Assembly (NCBI GenBank): GCA_029747585.1
Contig: JAPEVF010000091.1
Span: 1-64,000 of the forward strand
Length of the DNA stretch: 64,000 bases
Direction: 5' to 3'
From: Pleurotus djamor
Lineage: Eukaryota > Basidiomycota > Agaricomycetes > Agaricales > Pleurotaceae
The notes under the pieces were generated by a model that worked only from the letters and a program-made list of their open reading frames with translations, searched no databases and was not told the origin of the DNA. Position 1 is the stretch's first letter. Every line of letters starts with the position of its first letter. The position numbers were made by a program, and so were the translations under genes. Below are positions 1 through 10,720 of this stretch, piece after piece.

Positions 1-245
1 CAACCCTCTCCACATCTTCCTCCTCAGCAGCAATCTCCTCACTCGCCCAAATTCCCGCTATCACACGCCCGACGACCCCACAAAAGGTCGCCTTCTTCCC
101 GAGAGTCAATCCGTATCAGGATCCGGAGAAACGCCATCCTCTCCTCCCGCCGTTGTATATGCAGCCGCATATGACGGTGCTGGCAAAGAGGAATCCGCTG
201 AGGGAGTCGTATGATCGGGTGGTGGCCGCGAAGAATGCTAATTAG
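1..245 (+). CDS. 3' end of an unidentified gene (partial)
   Basis: An open frame enters from the left edge and ends at the TAG at 243-245. The peptide starts Ser/Ala-rich and ends in a basic, Pro-rich tail containing KVAFFPRVNPYQDPEKRHP and ending VVAAKNAN. The absence of stops and the protein-like composition near the end support a real C-terminus. I do not recognise the family, and the start lies outside the window. Confidence 0.5.
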   Translation, partial: TLSTSSSSAAISSLAQIPAITRPTTPQKVAFFPRVNPYQDPEKRHPLLPPLYMQPHMTVLAKRNPLRESYDRVVAAKNAN

Positions 246-1179
246 CACGCCTCTCTCTCTCTCCGACATGTTCATTATATACCGGCTATCAGTGACACTG
301 GATTCAAGATACTTATGTACATACATACATACTCAACTAGGAAGACGTTCGTTATCACAGTGACACTCTCATTTTCTCCGTTCCCCACTGTACTTGTATN
401 CCCCCCCCCCCAACATTTCGTGCACATTGCCATATACTGTACCTAGTACTCTATACCTGCACGCAATACGCAGATCCTCCCAAACTACATCCAACGCCCT
501 GCCTCGAAGCGCACAACACAAGACAACCCGTCCAATACGAGTCTAACCGTTTCTCCTTCATAAACCCATGTCCGCTTCATCAGGCAACACTATCCTCGAC
601 ATCCTCCCAACATCCTTCGCATCCAAGCCCACAAGCCTCTAATGATGTCGCTTCGTCCTTCTCACCAGTCAACCAGGGAGTGGCAAGTCATATGCATACA
701 CCCCCTGCTACTTACTTGCTCATCTGTTCTCTCCTCCTCGCCAAGCCCGTCCTCTTCACCCCCAGCCCCGATATCGTATACCATTTTTCAGCAGAGGGCG
801 TGCGGTGCACCATGCATCATCCCAAAGTATCTGCAGCCCCATGATATCATATCGAGCGTATACGCGTACTCTATCCGAACCTACCTGCCAGTGGGTTCTT
901 GCCAATTACCACCCAACCCCCGTGCAACAACGCAACAACCAAAGGTACAAAGAGCTGAATGGCGAATCGTATAACATTATACGTTGCCAAATGGGACAGA
1001 GAAGAACTAGCGTGACCGTCTGCGTGAGTTGATGTCTGTCCTTTTCCCGTTGCCGACCCTTAGCTTTGACCCTTGACCCTTGACGACCAATTGACGACGC
1101 GATCCACCAATGGCCCACCGCCCCCAGAGACGTCGACGTTTTATAATTTTATTACGCCCTCCTCTCTAGCTCCAATAGC
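246..1179. other. Gene-free stretch
   Basis: No convincing exon was seen. A C-homopolymer with an N sits near 400-411. A 24-codon ORF beginning MSASSGNTILD is present near 569-640, but nothing supports it as a gene. Confidence 0.4.
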
Positions 1180-2708
1180 TACAATAGCTCCAACCTCAAC
1201 GACCTCGAGCTCCGTGAAGCCCTCCACATCTGACACCAGCCACCTTCACCTTGGCTCGCACGCTCCTCCAAAATGCTAAAAAGTAAAAATCCACACTCGC
1301 GCCACCGTGTTTAATAGAGTTAGAGGAGTCCTCCCGTATCCTGGCGACTAAGCGATGTATTCACCTCCAAACTCCAAACTCCAAACGACCTCCACCAATT
1401 CGTCAATTCGTCAATTCCTCGTCGACTTTCCATCTGCTCATTACCCGATCGGATTCGGCCCGTCTTGCGGCAGATGCTATTAGTAATAGTATGTGCAACG
1501 CCTTGATTTCTCACATCTTCCTCCCGGATGAAGTGCAGACGCTCGCATGCAGTTTACCAGACGCACCAGAGCACCGCAAGTGTAAGCCCCTTCCTTGGGG
1601 GGTTTGGTATTTCACCTTTTAAGTATATGTCAACCTGTTGTGCCAGTGCACACCCAACCCAACCACCGCCATGCCCATGCCCATGCCCATGCCCGTCATG
1701 TGCGAGGCTTCTCCGTCGGATTCAGACGAAGCCACTTGGGTTCTTGACCCTTCATCTTCATCTTCAACGTCAGATTCATCTACTATCCCGGGCCTTCCTN
1801 CCCCACCCTCCCCCAACTCCCAACTNCACANTCACCCCTCTCTATCGTCCACTTCGACACGTCGTTGTCCACAATCACTCTCGACGATTCCCGACTCTAC
1901 CTGCCTTCCCAATGTTACCTTCCCCCTTCCCCCTTCTAGAATCTCGAATCTCGACGGGTTTACCCCTTCGCTCCTCCAACTCAAACTCAAACTCCAACTC
2001 AAACTCAAACTCAAGCAAACACACCATCACCATCACCATCACCATCACCAGTCCTGCAAATCACAATCTCAGCCATCCACAAAGGATCCAATAAAGCAAC
2101 AAAGATAAAGCATTTATCCCTTTTTGCAGTCTCTGAAAACACATCTCGCAAGTCTTTATTTATCTTTATCTTTATCTTTATCTTTATCTTTATAGCCATC
2201 GCCATCGCCATCGCCATGCGAAAGTCAAAGTCGAATTTGAATGACCACCTCGTTGTTCCTTCCCCTTCCCCTTCCCCCGACACTCTTGTGTCCGAAGCCA
2301 TACCTCAAATCAAATGGTCGTTGGTGGAGGCATTACCTGCTCCACTCAAGGACAGGGTATACAATGTCCATCCAGTTCGTTCCCGTCAAGCCAGAAATAA
2401 ATTTTTTCTTTCATTTTTTTTCATTTTTCTCATTTTTTTCGTTTCTCGTTTTTCCCCTCAGCCATGCATCATTACTCATTACTCATTGCTCAACCATCTG
2501 TNAAAAAAAAATAATTACGCTTGCAGATACCCCTCCTCCACGTTACGAAGAAGAGAGGACGAGAACTTGGTTTAGCTTGGAAGATGCCGAATCCCGATGT
2601 GCCTCTCATCCACCCTTCCCCCTCTTCAGCTTCATCGATGTTCAATACCGGACGGGTGTTGCAAGTTGGTGCTCCGTCAGATCATTGTACATATATATAC
2701 ATATAATA
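1180..2708 (+). CDS. Possible multi-exon hypothetical gene, low-complexity, uncertain frame
   Basis: A long protein-like frame runs from about 1290 to 1577 (LAPPCLIELEESSRILATK ... LPDAPEHRK) and ends at a plausible GTGTAAGC/GTAAGC donor. An acceptor lies near 1638, followed by a Ser/Asp-rich segment with MCEASPSDSDEATWVLD. Further exons could end near 2356 (LVEALPAPLKDR) and resume after the acceptor near 2526. An in-frame TAA near 1282 and ambiguous splice phases prevent a single clean model, and N bases near 1800-1830 add to this. It may be a fast-evolving gene or a decayed one. No family was recognised. Confidence 0.25.
1668..2280. repeat. Cluster of different microsatellites
   Basis: Several short tandem repeats follow one another: CCCATG near 1672, AACTCA near 1978-2013, ACCATC near 2022-2050, TTTATC near 2156-2193, GCCATC near 2195-2217 and TTCCCC near 2258-2277. 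All units are 6 bp, so length changes would keep a reading frame. Confidence 0.7.
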
Positions 2709-3741
2709 TACATATACATCGATTTCTTGTCGATTTCACAATCAATCCCAAAAAATTTGCGATTGCATTGCTTTTGCTTTTGGTAGGCATGAACTTGAAG
2801 TTTGAAGTTTGAACCTGGATATGATATGCTGGCATCGCGCTCGTGGTGGGGGAATACTATAAGTAAGTACAAATGTAGAGTATACTCGTTGCGAAAAATC
2901 AGGGTACAACTTGCAAACGCTACTCTCGATATGATATGATATGTCTATCTGATATCGTCCGTCTAGATGACTTACCTGTAGCTTCAAGATGCGATCGAAA
3001 CGATTATACTTAGCCCGACGGCGGGAGTCCTCTCCACGCTCCCAAATGTCACCTCATAATCGAAGAAACATAAACATACCATAGAAGTAAACATGTTAAT
3101 ACTTAGAAGCATCACGTTGCTGGCATGACCGATGCTGAGTACTGACACTGAACGCTGTAACTCGCAACTTGTAACTCTGGACGTTGAACGTTGAACCGGG
3201 AAGTAAAAGTTAAAACGTAACCAGGCTACCATACAACATGATGTGACAACTTGAAGGTGCCTTCGAGAATCTGTCTCACCACCCCTCCGCTGATTATGCT
3301 GATGCCATCTCCCACCAAAAACACCAAACAACCTCCTCTCTCAAGATCTCAACACTCCGAGTCATTCTCCACTCTCCAGTCACCCTCACGTCTCCCAAGT
3401 TCTTCTCGCCAGCGTCCGTTGCTGCTTCCGCCACAAGTTCATTTCACACTGTCGTCACCGCCTGGGAGTCCGTTGGTAGAAGTGTGGGGGTATATATGGT
3501 CGTGAGTATATATGGATGTGGATATGACTCGTACTAGCGTANCCAATGGGGGTAAGGGGCCTCTCTCCTGTTATAAGAGGGGGCTGATATGTACGTCACG
3601 TGGTATTGACGCCATGACACGACGCTCGCCGGCGAGAGAATCCAACATTGACATTGCACAAGTCGTCCGCCGCCTCTTTCTTCTTCCTCTTCCTCTTCTT
3701 CTTCTTCTTACCTACTTCCCATCGTACGCATTTGCTCAACA
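2709..3741 (+). other. Intergenic stretch with one possible orphan exon
   Basis: Most of the stretch shows nothing. From about 3256 to 3537 an open frame reads like protein (FENLSHHPSADYADAISHQK, then VTAWESVGRSVGVYMVV) and begins after a TTGAAG acceptor-like site. It could be the last exon of the uncertain upstream locus. The remainder is the likely promoter of GOT1. Confidence 0.3.
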
Positions 3742-4203
3742 ATGTGGCTCTCCGACGCGCAAAGTACGTCTCCTCAACCACCCACTCCCACTCCTTCACT
3801 CGATGAATTGTAACTGACGGTTCGACGAACTCTGCGCAGAAATTGGTGTCGCTCTCACGTCCTTCGGTGGACTCTTCATGATGCTAGGCATCGTCCTCTT
3901 CTTCGACGGTGCGCTCCTTGCGCTTGGTAATGTACGTCTACACGCATTACTCCTTGTTAATTATCATTCTCATTCTCATTCTCATTTCTCGTTTCTACAG
4001 CTACTCTTCCTCTCTGGAATCACCTTGATCATCGGCCCCCAAAAGACATTCTACTTCTTCGCCCGCAAACAGAAAATCAGGGGTACAGTCTGCTTCCTCG
4101 GCGGCATACTGCTTGTTTTCTTGAAGTGGCCGTTTATTGGGGTGGTGGTGGAGGTGTTTGGGTTTTTGAATCTGTTTGGGTGCGTCCCACTTTTTACTTT
4201 TTA

Positions 4204-4244
<41 letters not shown>

Positions 4245-4624
4245 CTTCTTTTGCGTCTGGCTTTTACACGCTTCATGGCCGTGACTATGACTATGCTTGT
4301 GTTCTACGGTCATGTTCTAACTATGGCCACGTCTCTTTGCTATGCATATCCCTACGCAGTCTCACACGCGATGAGAAACGCCAACTAACCACGTCACATT
4401 GTTTTTTTTTCTTCTCCGCAGTGACTTCTTCCCGGTTATCATCACATTCCTACGCCAACTGCCCTTCATCGGCAACTTGCTCTCACTACCATACATAAGT
4501 GGGGTGCGTTTCCTCCCTCCCTCCCCGTCGTCTCTGTTATGCTAATATTAACATGCTCGTTGATACGATATTTTGGTGTAGATTATAGATCGGCTAGCCG
4601 GGTCGCGTACATCTGCTGTATGAA
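3742..4624 (+). CDS. GOT1: Golgi transport protein Got1
   Basis: Five exons (3742-3763, 3840-3931, 4001-4179, 4422-4503, 4583-4624) keep phase and encode 138 residues, the usual Got1 length. The start MWLSDAQKIGVALTSFGG, the four hydrophobic segments and GPQKTFYFFARKQKIRGT (about residues 49-66) are typical of the Got1/Sft2-like family. These small tetraspan proteins sit in early Golgi and ER-derived vesicles and assist vesicle fusion (established for yeast Got1). The short last exon ends IIDRLAGSRTSAV. The third intron carries a TTTTTAC tandem repeat near 4190-4240. The start ATG is the only one that gives the conserved N-terminus. Confidence 0.93.
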
Positions 4625-4751
4625 TTCCCCCATCGTTCTTGAGAATTCCATGCTCCTTCCATACACTCAACCCATTGCGTGAACTATCNAAAAAAAAAAG
4701 NANNNNATATATCATTCATTCTGGAGCCGTGAAAAACTATACTCTCCCAGA

Positions 4752-7265
4752 TTACGATACACTCCGTGCTACTTCAATATAATCCTCACTCGTCTTATCC
4801 TTGTCTTCCTCACCTTCACTCGTGATTGACCTCGCGCGTGAGTGTTCCTCAACACCATCGTTATCATGGTGTACCACCTTTTCATCGACATTGCGGAAAC
4901 GAAATTGATCTTCGACGGATTGGTGGATGACAAGACCGCTGGATACGAAATCAGCCGCGGCGAAATGGTGAGCAAGGATGAGGTTGGGGCTTACATGGCA
5001 TATATGGCCATAACGACGTAACCAGTAAACGGAACCAAGTAAGAACGTTGGCTTGAGACGCGATCGGCTAGAGCTCCTTGCGCGGGAGGATACCATGCAC
5101 CACCTCCCACTCCCTAACCATCGTCGATTGTAGATCAGCTTTCCATTCATCCAAGTCTGAATTGGACGGGTACCGTACGTACCATAACAATCAAAGCCGA
5201 CCCTTGCTTCGTATGTATCCCCAAGTTCTTCGTCCCCAGCGTGAATATGCACTATATCACAAAACAAACAGACGCGATTCAGATCAATGAGGATTCCGAT
5301 TACACACCAAGGAGAGAAAGGACGTACGGGATAACATATCGACTCAAAGAAGAAAAGCGCATACAAACACCCCACCGCGCTCCATCCCGGAAGGAGTGCA
5401 ACCAACAAGGAGAAAAGCGTGCAACAGATGGCGTAGAACGACAGGAGTAGTGCGGGGTCGATGAATTGGAGGATTAACACGCCGACAAACCTATGTGTTA
5501 GTTAGGTAACACAGTAAGCCAACAGTAAGCTCGATATAAGTACAACAAGCGTTGAACGTTGAACGTTGGATGGTTGACGTACCGCCCGACAGTAAAGGTA
5601 ACCTGACACAACGAGAACATCGTACTCGCTTTCGAGGGACTGATACCCAACCCATGATCGCTCAGAAAGTTCACGACGAACGACGCCACGCCGACTTGCG
5701 CACCGCTACATCCAAGTCAATCAGTCGCGACATTCACCAGACAACAAGAGCAAAAAGCAAGCCTGACGTTCAGAGAACACTCACACATAACACATCTGAG
5801 CCACAAACCCAAAGATACACCGATACTGCTTCCAAAACGGTTCCTTATCACCCTCCAACCCGAATTCGTGGATCTCAGCGGCAAGTGCTTCCTCCGTTAT
5901 CTCAGGCAACGGACAAAAGCTACCAAATCCAATCACCATTNATCACGTCAGAACATGATTCACCAACCCGCCAATCACCCAACATCAGCGAGAGAGTAAA
6001 TCGAACACACTCACTAAAAGAGCACATTCAACACCAACCCCAATCCCGCAACCGCGAGGTACACCCTTCAAAATTTAAAAGCACACCCATCAGCCATCTC
6101 TCATCCACTCGCAAAAAAAGAAACTCAAGCCCAACCCCAAGCCCAAGCTCAAGCTCAAGCTCAGAACCCAGAAAAGACGTACGTACCATTGGACAGTATC
6201 AAGCTTCGTAGCATTCTCGCCTTGGAAGAACCACCGCGCGGCGATAAGTGGCCCGGTGAAGCTCGCGACACCTTGGAATCCTTGGCTAAAGTTTAACCGC
6301 GCCGCGGCGTGTTTCGGGGAACCCAGCACGGCGATGTAGGAGTTGGCGGCGACTTCGAGGGTGGCGAGGCCGCAACCTGTGTGTGGGAGGTAGTAGTAGG
6401 AAGGAGCGAGGATGAGGTTATCGGATATCGGATGAGACAACGAAACAGATAGGGAGATAGGGAAGGTTAAGTAAACGTTAGACTCACCGATGACGAACGT
6501 GCAGCCTACGAATCCGCCATACTGTTGGAACTTGGCGGAAGGCCAGAAGAAGATAGCACCTGAAGAAGCGAAGGCGATAGCGAGTGAGCGAATTTAGTTG
6601 ATGCGATGTCATCACCACGACGGGAAGGACACACCGAGACTGTATAGCGATAACCCAAGGTGGATTCCTTTCTGTAAATTTTGTAAATCCATCCGAAATC
6701 ACCTCTCTATCCGTGATTCACGGTACCAGGTCTGACTGACCTTGTAACCATATCTTCTCATCTGGAATGCGTATGTAATGAGTGATGCACTTCGAGGTGT
6801 GAGGTGTCTACTCACAAACATGCCCGCAAACGGTGCAAAGAAGATATACGCTCCCTGATTCGCAGCATCAGGGTATGTTCGTAGGTGAGAAAACACGGAC
6901 GACGTACAAAGTATGCAAACTGGAGGAGTGTAGAACGTGTCTTGGATATGTTGAAAATATGTTGAAAATGGGCATTGAGGACGTCAAGGAGCTGAAGGCG
7001 ATAAATTTAGACACGGTTGACAGATTACGCTCATGTATACCAACCCCGTAGGCAAAGCCCCCTGCATTCCAAGCATTCCATCATAAGAAAAGAGGTAAAA
7101 AGTCAATCAACCCTTGGAAACTCACATGTGAAGAATAAAGAGGTGACGAGACTAAATGCGAATGCCCATTGACTTCTGGACAGCTGGGAGCCTGAGAGAG
7201 ACAGTTGAGAAGCAAGGTGAGAATGAAAACCACGGTGATTGACCTGTAGTCCCTTGGACAGCCAT
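4752..7265 (-). CDS. MFS transporter of the fucose permease (FucP) type
   Basis: Sixteen exons join in phase to give 464 residues, from ATG at 7265 (MAVQGTTGSQLSRSQWAFAF) to TAA at 4752. Hallmarks of the FHS/FucP branch are TWGFAYGLLDVLNAHFQ (about residues 29-45, transmembrane helix 1) and GVGGGAWYPPAQGALAD (around residue 364, helix 10). A long loop (EITEEALAAEIHEFG) joins the two halves. About twelve membrane helices are expected, so it is a plasma- or vacuolar-membrane sugar-type symporter; the substrate cannot be read from sequence. The C-terminal tail is acidic and Ser-rich. Some exons are very short: exon 3 is 17 nt (7045-7061) and exon 6 is 21 nt (6741-6761). It is divergent from the next gene. 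Confidence 0.88.
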
Positions 7266-7729
7266 GATATCTCGCGAGAAGGAAGTGGGGAGGCAAGAAA
7301 GATCAATATTGGCACCAAGGCGGTCTTTAACCGGACGCTCTCATGGGAGCATGGGCTTCCGCCGATAGAGCCTAATGAGCATAGAGCATACGTTATACGC
7401 ATTGGTGATACGTGTGAAGCGAGGAGGGGTCACAAGTGAGGAAGTAAGCTGGTGGCCCGTGTGGGGTTTCAACGTTATATCCGTTTGGAGGGAAAGGTGG
7501 GGTACTGCGGTCCGGGGAAAGCACAGATAGCATAGGCAAACAGACGGTCCGCGCCAGTGCTTGGTGTAGAAGCGAATTCTCCACGGAGGTTACTTACTTA
7601 CATCTTATGTCACAGTTGTATTTTTTTTACATAGCGGCAGACCGAGTTGCAAGGCTTTTCGCTGTATATGTCCGTATATCCTAGCCAAGCACGTGTAAAA
7701 GCCCGTGGAAGCGGCTTCAACAGGCCACA
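7266..7729. promoter_or_regulatory. Divergent intergenic region
   Basis: This 464-nt stretch holds the 5' sides of the minus-strand MFS gene and the plus-strand acidic gene. No ORF with coding character and no clear TATA box was seen. Confidence 0.35.
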
Positions 7730-8735
7730 ATGAGACAGGAATTTGTCGATTTTCTGAAGGTTGGTGATTTACCCGGGCTTTTAGATGGATGCTGACCGTT
7801 TCTAGACCCGCTACGAAGGGGTTAAAACGGAGTTTCCAGGAGAAGGGAGACGGCGATGGCAACTTCGAGCTCTTCAGGACTTTTGGCGGAATCCATCGCC
7901 GCCTTCACCTAGCAATGTTGAGACTCCAATGTCGGTGAGGGTACCACTGCGATAACGCGTAGTTGTTGTCTCTGAACACCTGGTAGAAGACCGAGCAGCT
8001 GGATTCTGACCCATATGACCCCATAGCGTTGGACACACCCGAGATGGGGCTCTTGATCCGAACTGACTTCGCCAATGAAGAGGCCTGGCTAGCGTTTGTT
8101 GAAAAGTTATCGTCCAGCGAGAAAGAGTTCGCAGAGGAACAAGCATCTTCCGGCCTAGGTGATGGAGATGGTGAAGGGGTAGACGAATCCGATGATGAAG
8201 AGGATGACGAGGATGACGATAATGCTTCACCGCCGCCCATTATCAAAGTGGTAAACCCGACGTCTCCTGAGGACAGGGCGGCGATATCAAACATATCCAA
8301 CCTAACCGCGCTGCGTCTATTCAACGACGTGGACATTCGACCAGCTCCGGAATTACCAGCGCAAACAAAACGTATTTCTCCTCCGAACCCTCTTGTAGAT
8401 TGCTACAAGTGGCAAGAAATCTACTCCGGGAAGAACCTCTGGATATACGACGCGCTTTCGAATACGGATCAGTGCGTCAGGCAAGTTACCCAACACGGTC
8501 ATAGTTATGGCACTGCAACGTGCGTAGTCTGATCTATCTTCCTCACCACTGGTTGATTTATCTTCATGCTCTATAGCGGCGATAGCTGGCGGGCGAGAGT
8601 TGGGCACATCTGCGAGCTACAGTTCAACATGACATGCCTTGGGATGAAGATCGACTTTGGTGATCTCGATCGTTGGGATTATGTTGAACGAAAAAGGAAC
8701 CTCGACGAGGCAGCGTTGCATCTCCTCTNNAAACT
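7730..8735 (+). CDS. Hypothetical acidic protein
   Basis: Four exons (7730-7759, 7806-7934, 7987-8519, 8577 to about 8735) join in phase and predict roughly 280 residues starting MRQEFVDFLKTRYEGVKTEF. A conserved-looking core, MGLLIRTDFANEEAWLAFVE, is followed by an Asp/Glu-rich stretch (about residues 125-150, GVDESDDEEDDEDDD) and a final globular part with WQEIYSGKNLWIYDALSNT and WRARVGHICELQFNMTCLGM. The acidic stretch suggests a nuclear or chaperone-type role, but no domain was recognised. N bases near 8730 hide the stop codon. Upstream splice sites, rather than the nearest ATG, decide the start. Confidence 0.6.
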
Positions 8736-8895
8736 GAAGGAGACACTGTGCATCACGTATNAAATGACACCACAAANANCACCTCATATGGTATCACACA
8801 TNAAATGTTGATGAATGAAAAGATTTTTTGGTGTCGCGGCTAGCGAAGTAAATAATAGCACAAAACTTCCCGACCTCTGCCATGAATCTACACTC

Positions 8896-10178
8896 TCATG
8901 AGATGACTGTCCAGACTCTGAGCTTGTTGTCGGTGAAACCGGCGAAGAGAGTCTGTCCGTCAGCCGACCAAGCAATGGAGACACATTCNGGTTGTCGGGC
9001 CTCGTCGCTGACTTCGGTGTAGGTGGGCTTGAGCTCATCGACAATCGACCTGATTGGGCNTGGAGTCAGTATTTCCCCCCAGGAGAATGATATTGATCCT
9101 TACTTGGACTCAAGATCGAANATCTTGACGCAGCTGGCAGTGGCAGCGCAGAGCCAGTAACGGTTGGGGGAGAAGACAAGAGCGTTGACAACATCACCAG
9201 CCTCNAGCGAGTACAAGTGCTTGCCCTCGTTCAAGTCCCAGAGCATGGTGATTCCGTCCTTACCACCAGAGGCAGCAAGCGAACCATCAGGGGAGACGGA
9301 GACAGTGTTGACGTAGCCAGTGTGTCCGTAGTGGTTGGTCTTTAGCTTGAACTTCGAAAGTTCCCAGACCTAAGATGAACTATTTAGCCAAGTGATCATG
9401 AAAGCACATTTAGGTGAGAGGGATCAGAGATCTTGGTGGAAAATGTTGTCTCATAGGGCGGCATGCCCTCTGAAGTAGCAAATATAATTTTCTAACATCA
9501 TATAGTTGGATAAATGAAACCCGATAGCTCACCTTAACCACCTTATCCCATCCACACGATACGATAACGGGGTTGGAGACGTTAGGGCTGAAGCGGACGC
9601 AGGAGACCCTGAAATGATGGCAGAGTAAGGCTCCAGTATCTGTCGCGTCACATAGCAGTAGGACGNACCATTCAGAGTGACCATCATCCTTGATATCATA
9701 TTTGCACTCTCCGAGGGTATTCCAGAGTTTGATCGTCTTGTCGCGCGAGCCGGAGACGATCTGTCGGTTATCAGCACTGAAGCTGACCGAGAGGACATCG
9801 GAGGTGTGGCCAACGAAGCGACGCGTTGTGCTACCGGTGTTGAGGTCCCAGAGGCGGAGGGTGTGGTCCCAGGAGGAGGAAAGAGCGAATTGGCCATCCG
9901 ATGAAATAACGACATCAGAGACGAAGTGGTTGTGTCCGTGGAGGATTCTTTTGGGGTATCCGTAAGTGTTCTCGTCACGGGTAAGTTGCCAAACAATGAT
10001 GGTCTTGTCTAGGCAAGAAAACCCGTATTGATATTAGACAACATAGTGAAAAGAACAAGTCAAGATTACCTCGGGACGCGGTCAAGATCATGTCTGGGTT
10101 TTCGGAGGAGGTGGCGATGGCGGTCACCCACCCCTGGTGACCCTCCATGGTGCCCAAGAAACGCAAAGAATCCGCCAT
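8896..10178 (-). CDS. RACK1: RACK1-type WD40 protein (Asc1/Cpc2/Gib2)
   Basis: Five exons (10070-10178, 9669-10008, 9533-9608, 9104-9369, 8896-9049) join in phase to give 314 residues, the standard RACK1 length. Seven WD repeats run from [20 protein letters not shown] to the C-terminal [16 protein letters not shown]; repeat motifs such as [17 protein letters not shown] and [18 protein letters not shown] are almost invariant in the family. RACK1 is a beta-propeller on the head of the 40S ribosomal subunit and a signalling scaffold; in basidiomycetes it also acts as an atypical G-beta partner (Gib2). The intron between exons 3 and 4 (9370-9532) is unusually long and carries a snoRNA, as in the yeast ASC1 gene. 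A few N bases fall in introns and wobble positions. Confidence 0.97.
9420..9505 (-). ncRNA. snR24: U24-like C/D box snoRNA inside the RACK1 intron
   Basis: On the minus strand the intron contains a C box (ATGATGT, 9495-9501), then TATTTGCTACT, a central part, CCACCAAGATCT and a D box (CTGA, 9424-9427). The two internal segments are the known antisense guides of U24/snR24, complementary to neighbouring 25S rRNA segments AGTAGCAAATA and AGATCTTGGTGG, where U24 directs 2'-O-methylation. In Saccharomyces cerevisiae snR24 also lies in the intron of ASC1, the RACK1 orthologue, so the host gene is the same. The end coordinates are approximate because the terminal stem is weak. Confidence 0.88.
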
Positions 10179-10720
10179 GTTGGAGATTTAGTGTTGTAGA
10201 TGCGACGGTCAACGATGAGGCAGTCGATGAGGCAGCCCTAACTTCTTGTCACGGCATGTCACAAACCAGCCACCGTGACTGGCTATACAGTTCTCCTCGG
10301 TTACGTCCGTGAGCATAGGAGGGCCCCTTTGTCTTTTGACCTCCGGACGATCGCTGGCAGTACAGCCTGCATTATTTCTGCTTGAAGCACGTTGTATACG
10401 CGGGAAACAAATTACAAATGATCAGAATGGCATTGAGTCTCAACCTGAACGACGGTAGTCAGTGAAGTGGGAAACCTTGAATGGCAGCCTTGGTAGGCTA
10501 TGCACATTACTAGCATCCATTAATCAGACGATCCTTTACATATCTACCCCCATGCTTGAATTCGACGACTGGCTAAGAATGGGGTGTATTGCGTCTGCGA
10601 GTGCCTCCTGACCTGAGTCTCCTATAAACGCGTAATGGGTCATGTGATGCCATCGTGTTCAATGGCAATTCGAAGTCCGCCCCATGCCATTGAAGTTGAC
10701 TCGTCCGTCGCCTGAGTTCG
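10179..10720. promoter_or_regulatory. Divergent intergenic region between RACK1 and the adaptin gene
   Basis: About 540 nt hold the promoters of two divergent genes. Short ORFs here lack coding character, and no clear TATA box was seen. Confidence 0.35.

Noticed and set aside
5552..6211. 219-codon plus-strand ORF
   Set aside because: It lies antisense to the well-supported exons and introns of the FucP-type transporter and shows no motif.
9529..9996. 155-codon minus-strand ORF and plus-strand ORFs near 9677-9965
   Set aside because: They are out-of-frame or antisense readings of RACK1 exons, whose correct frame is unambiguous.
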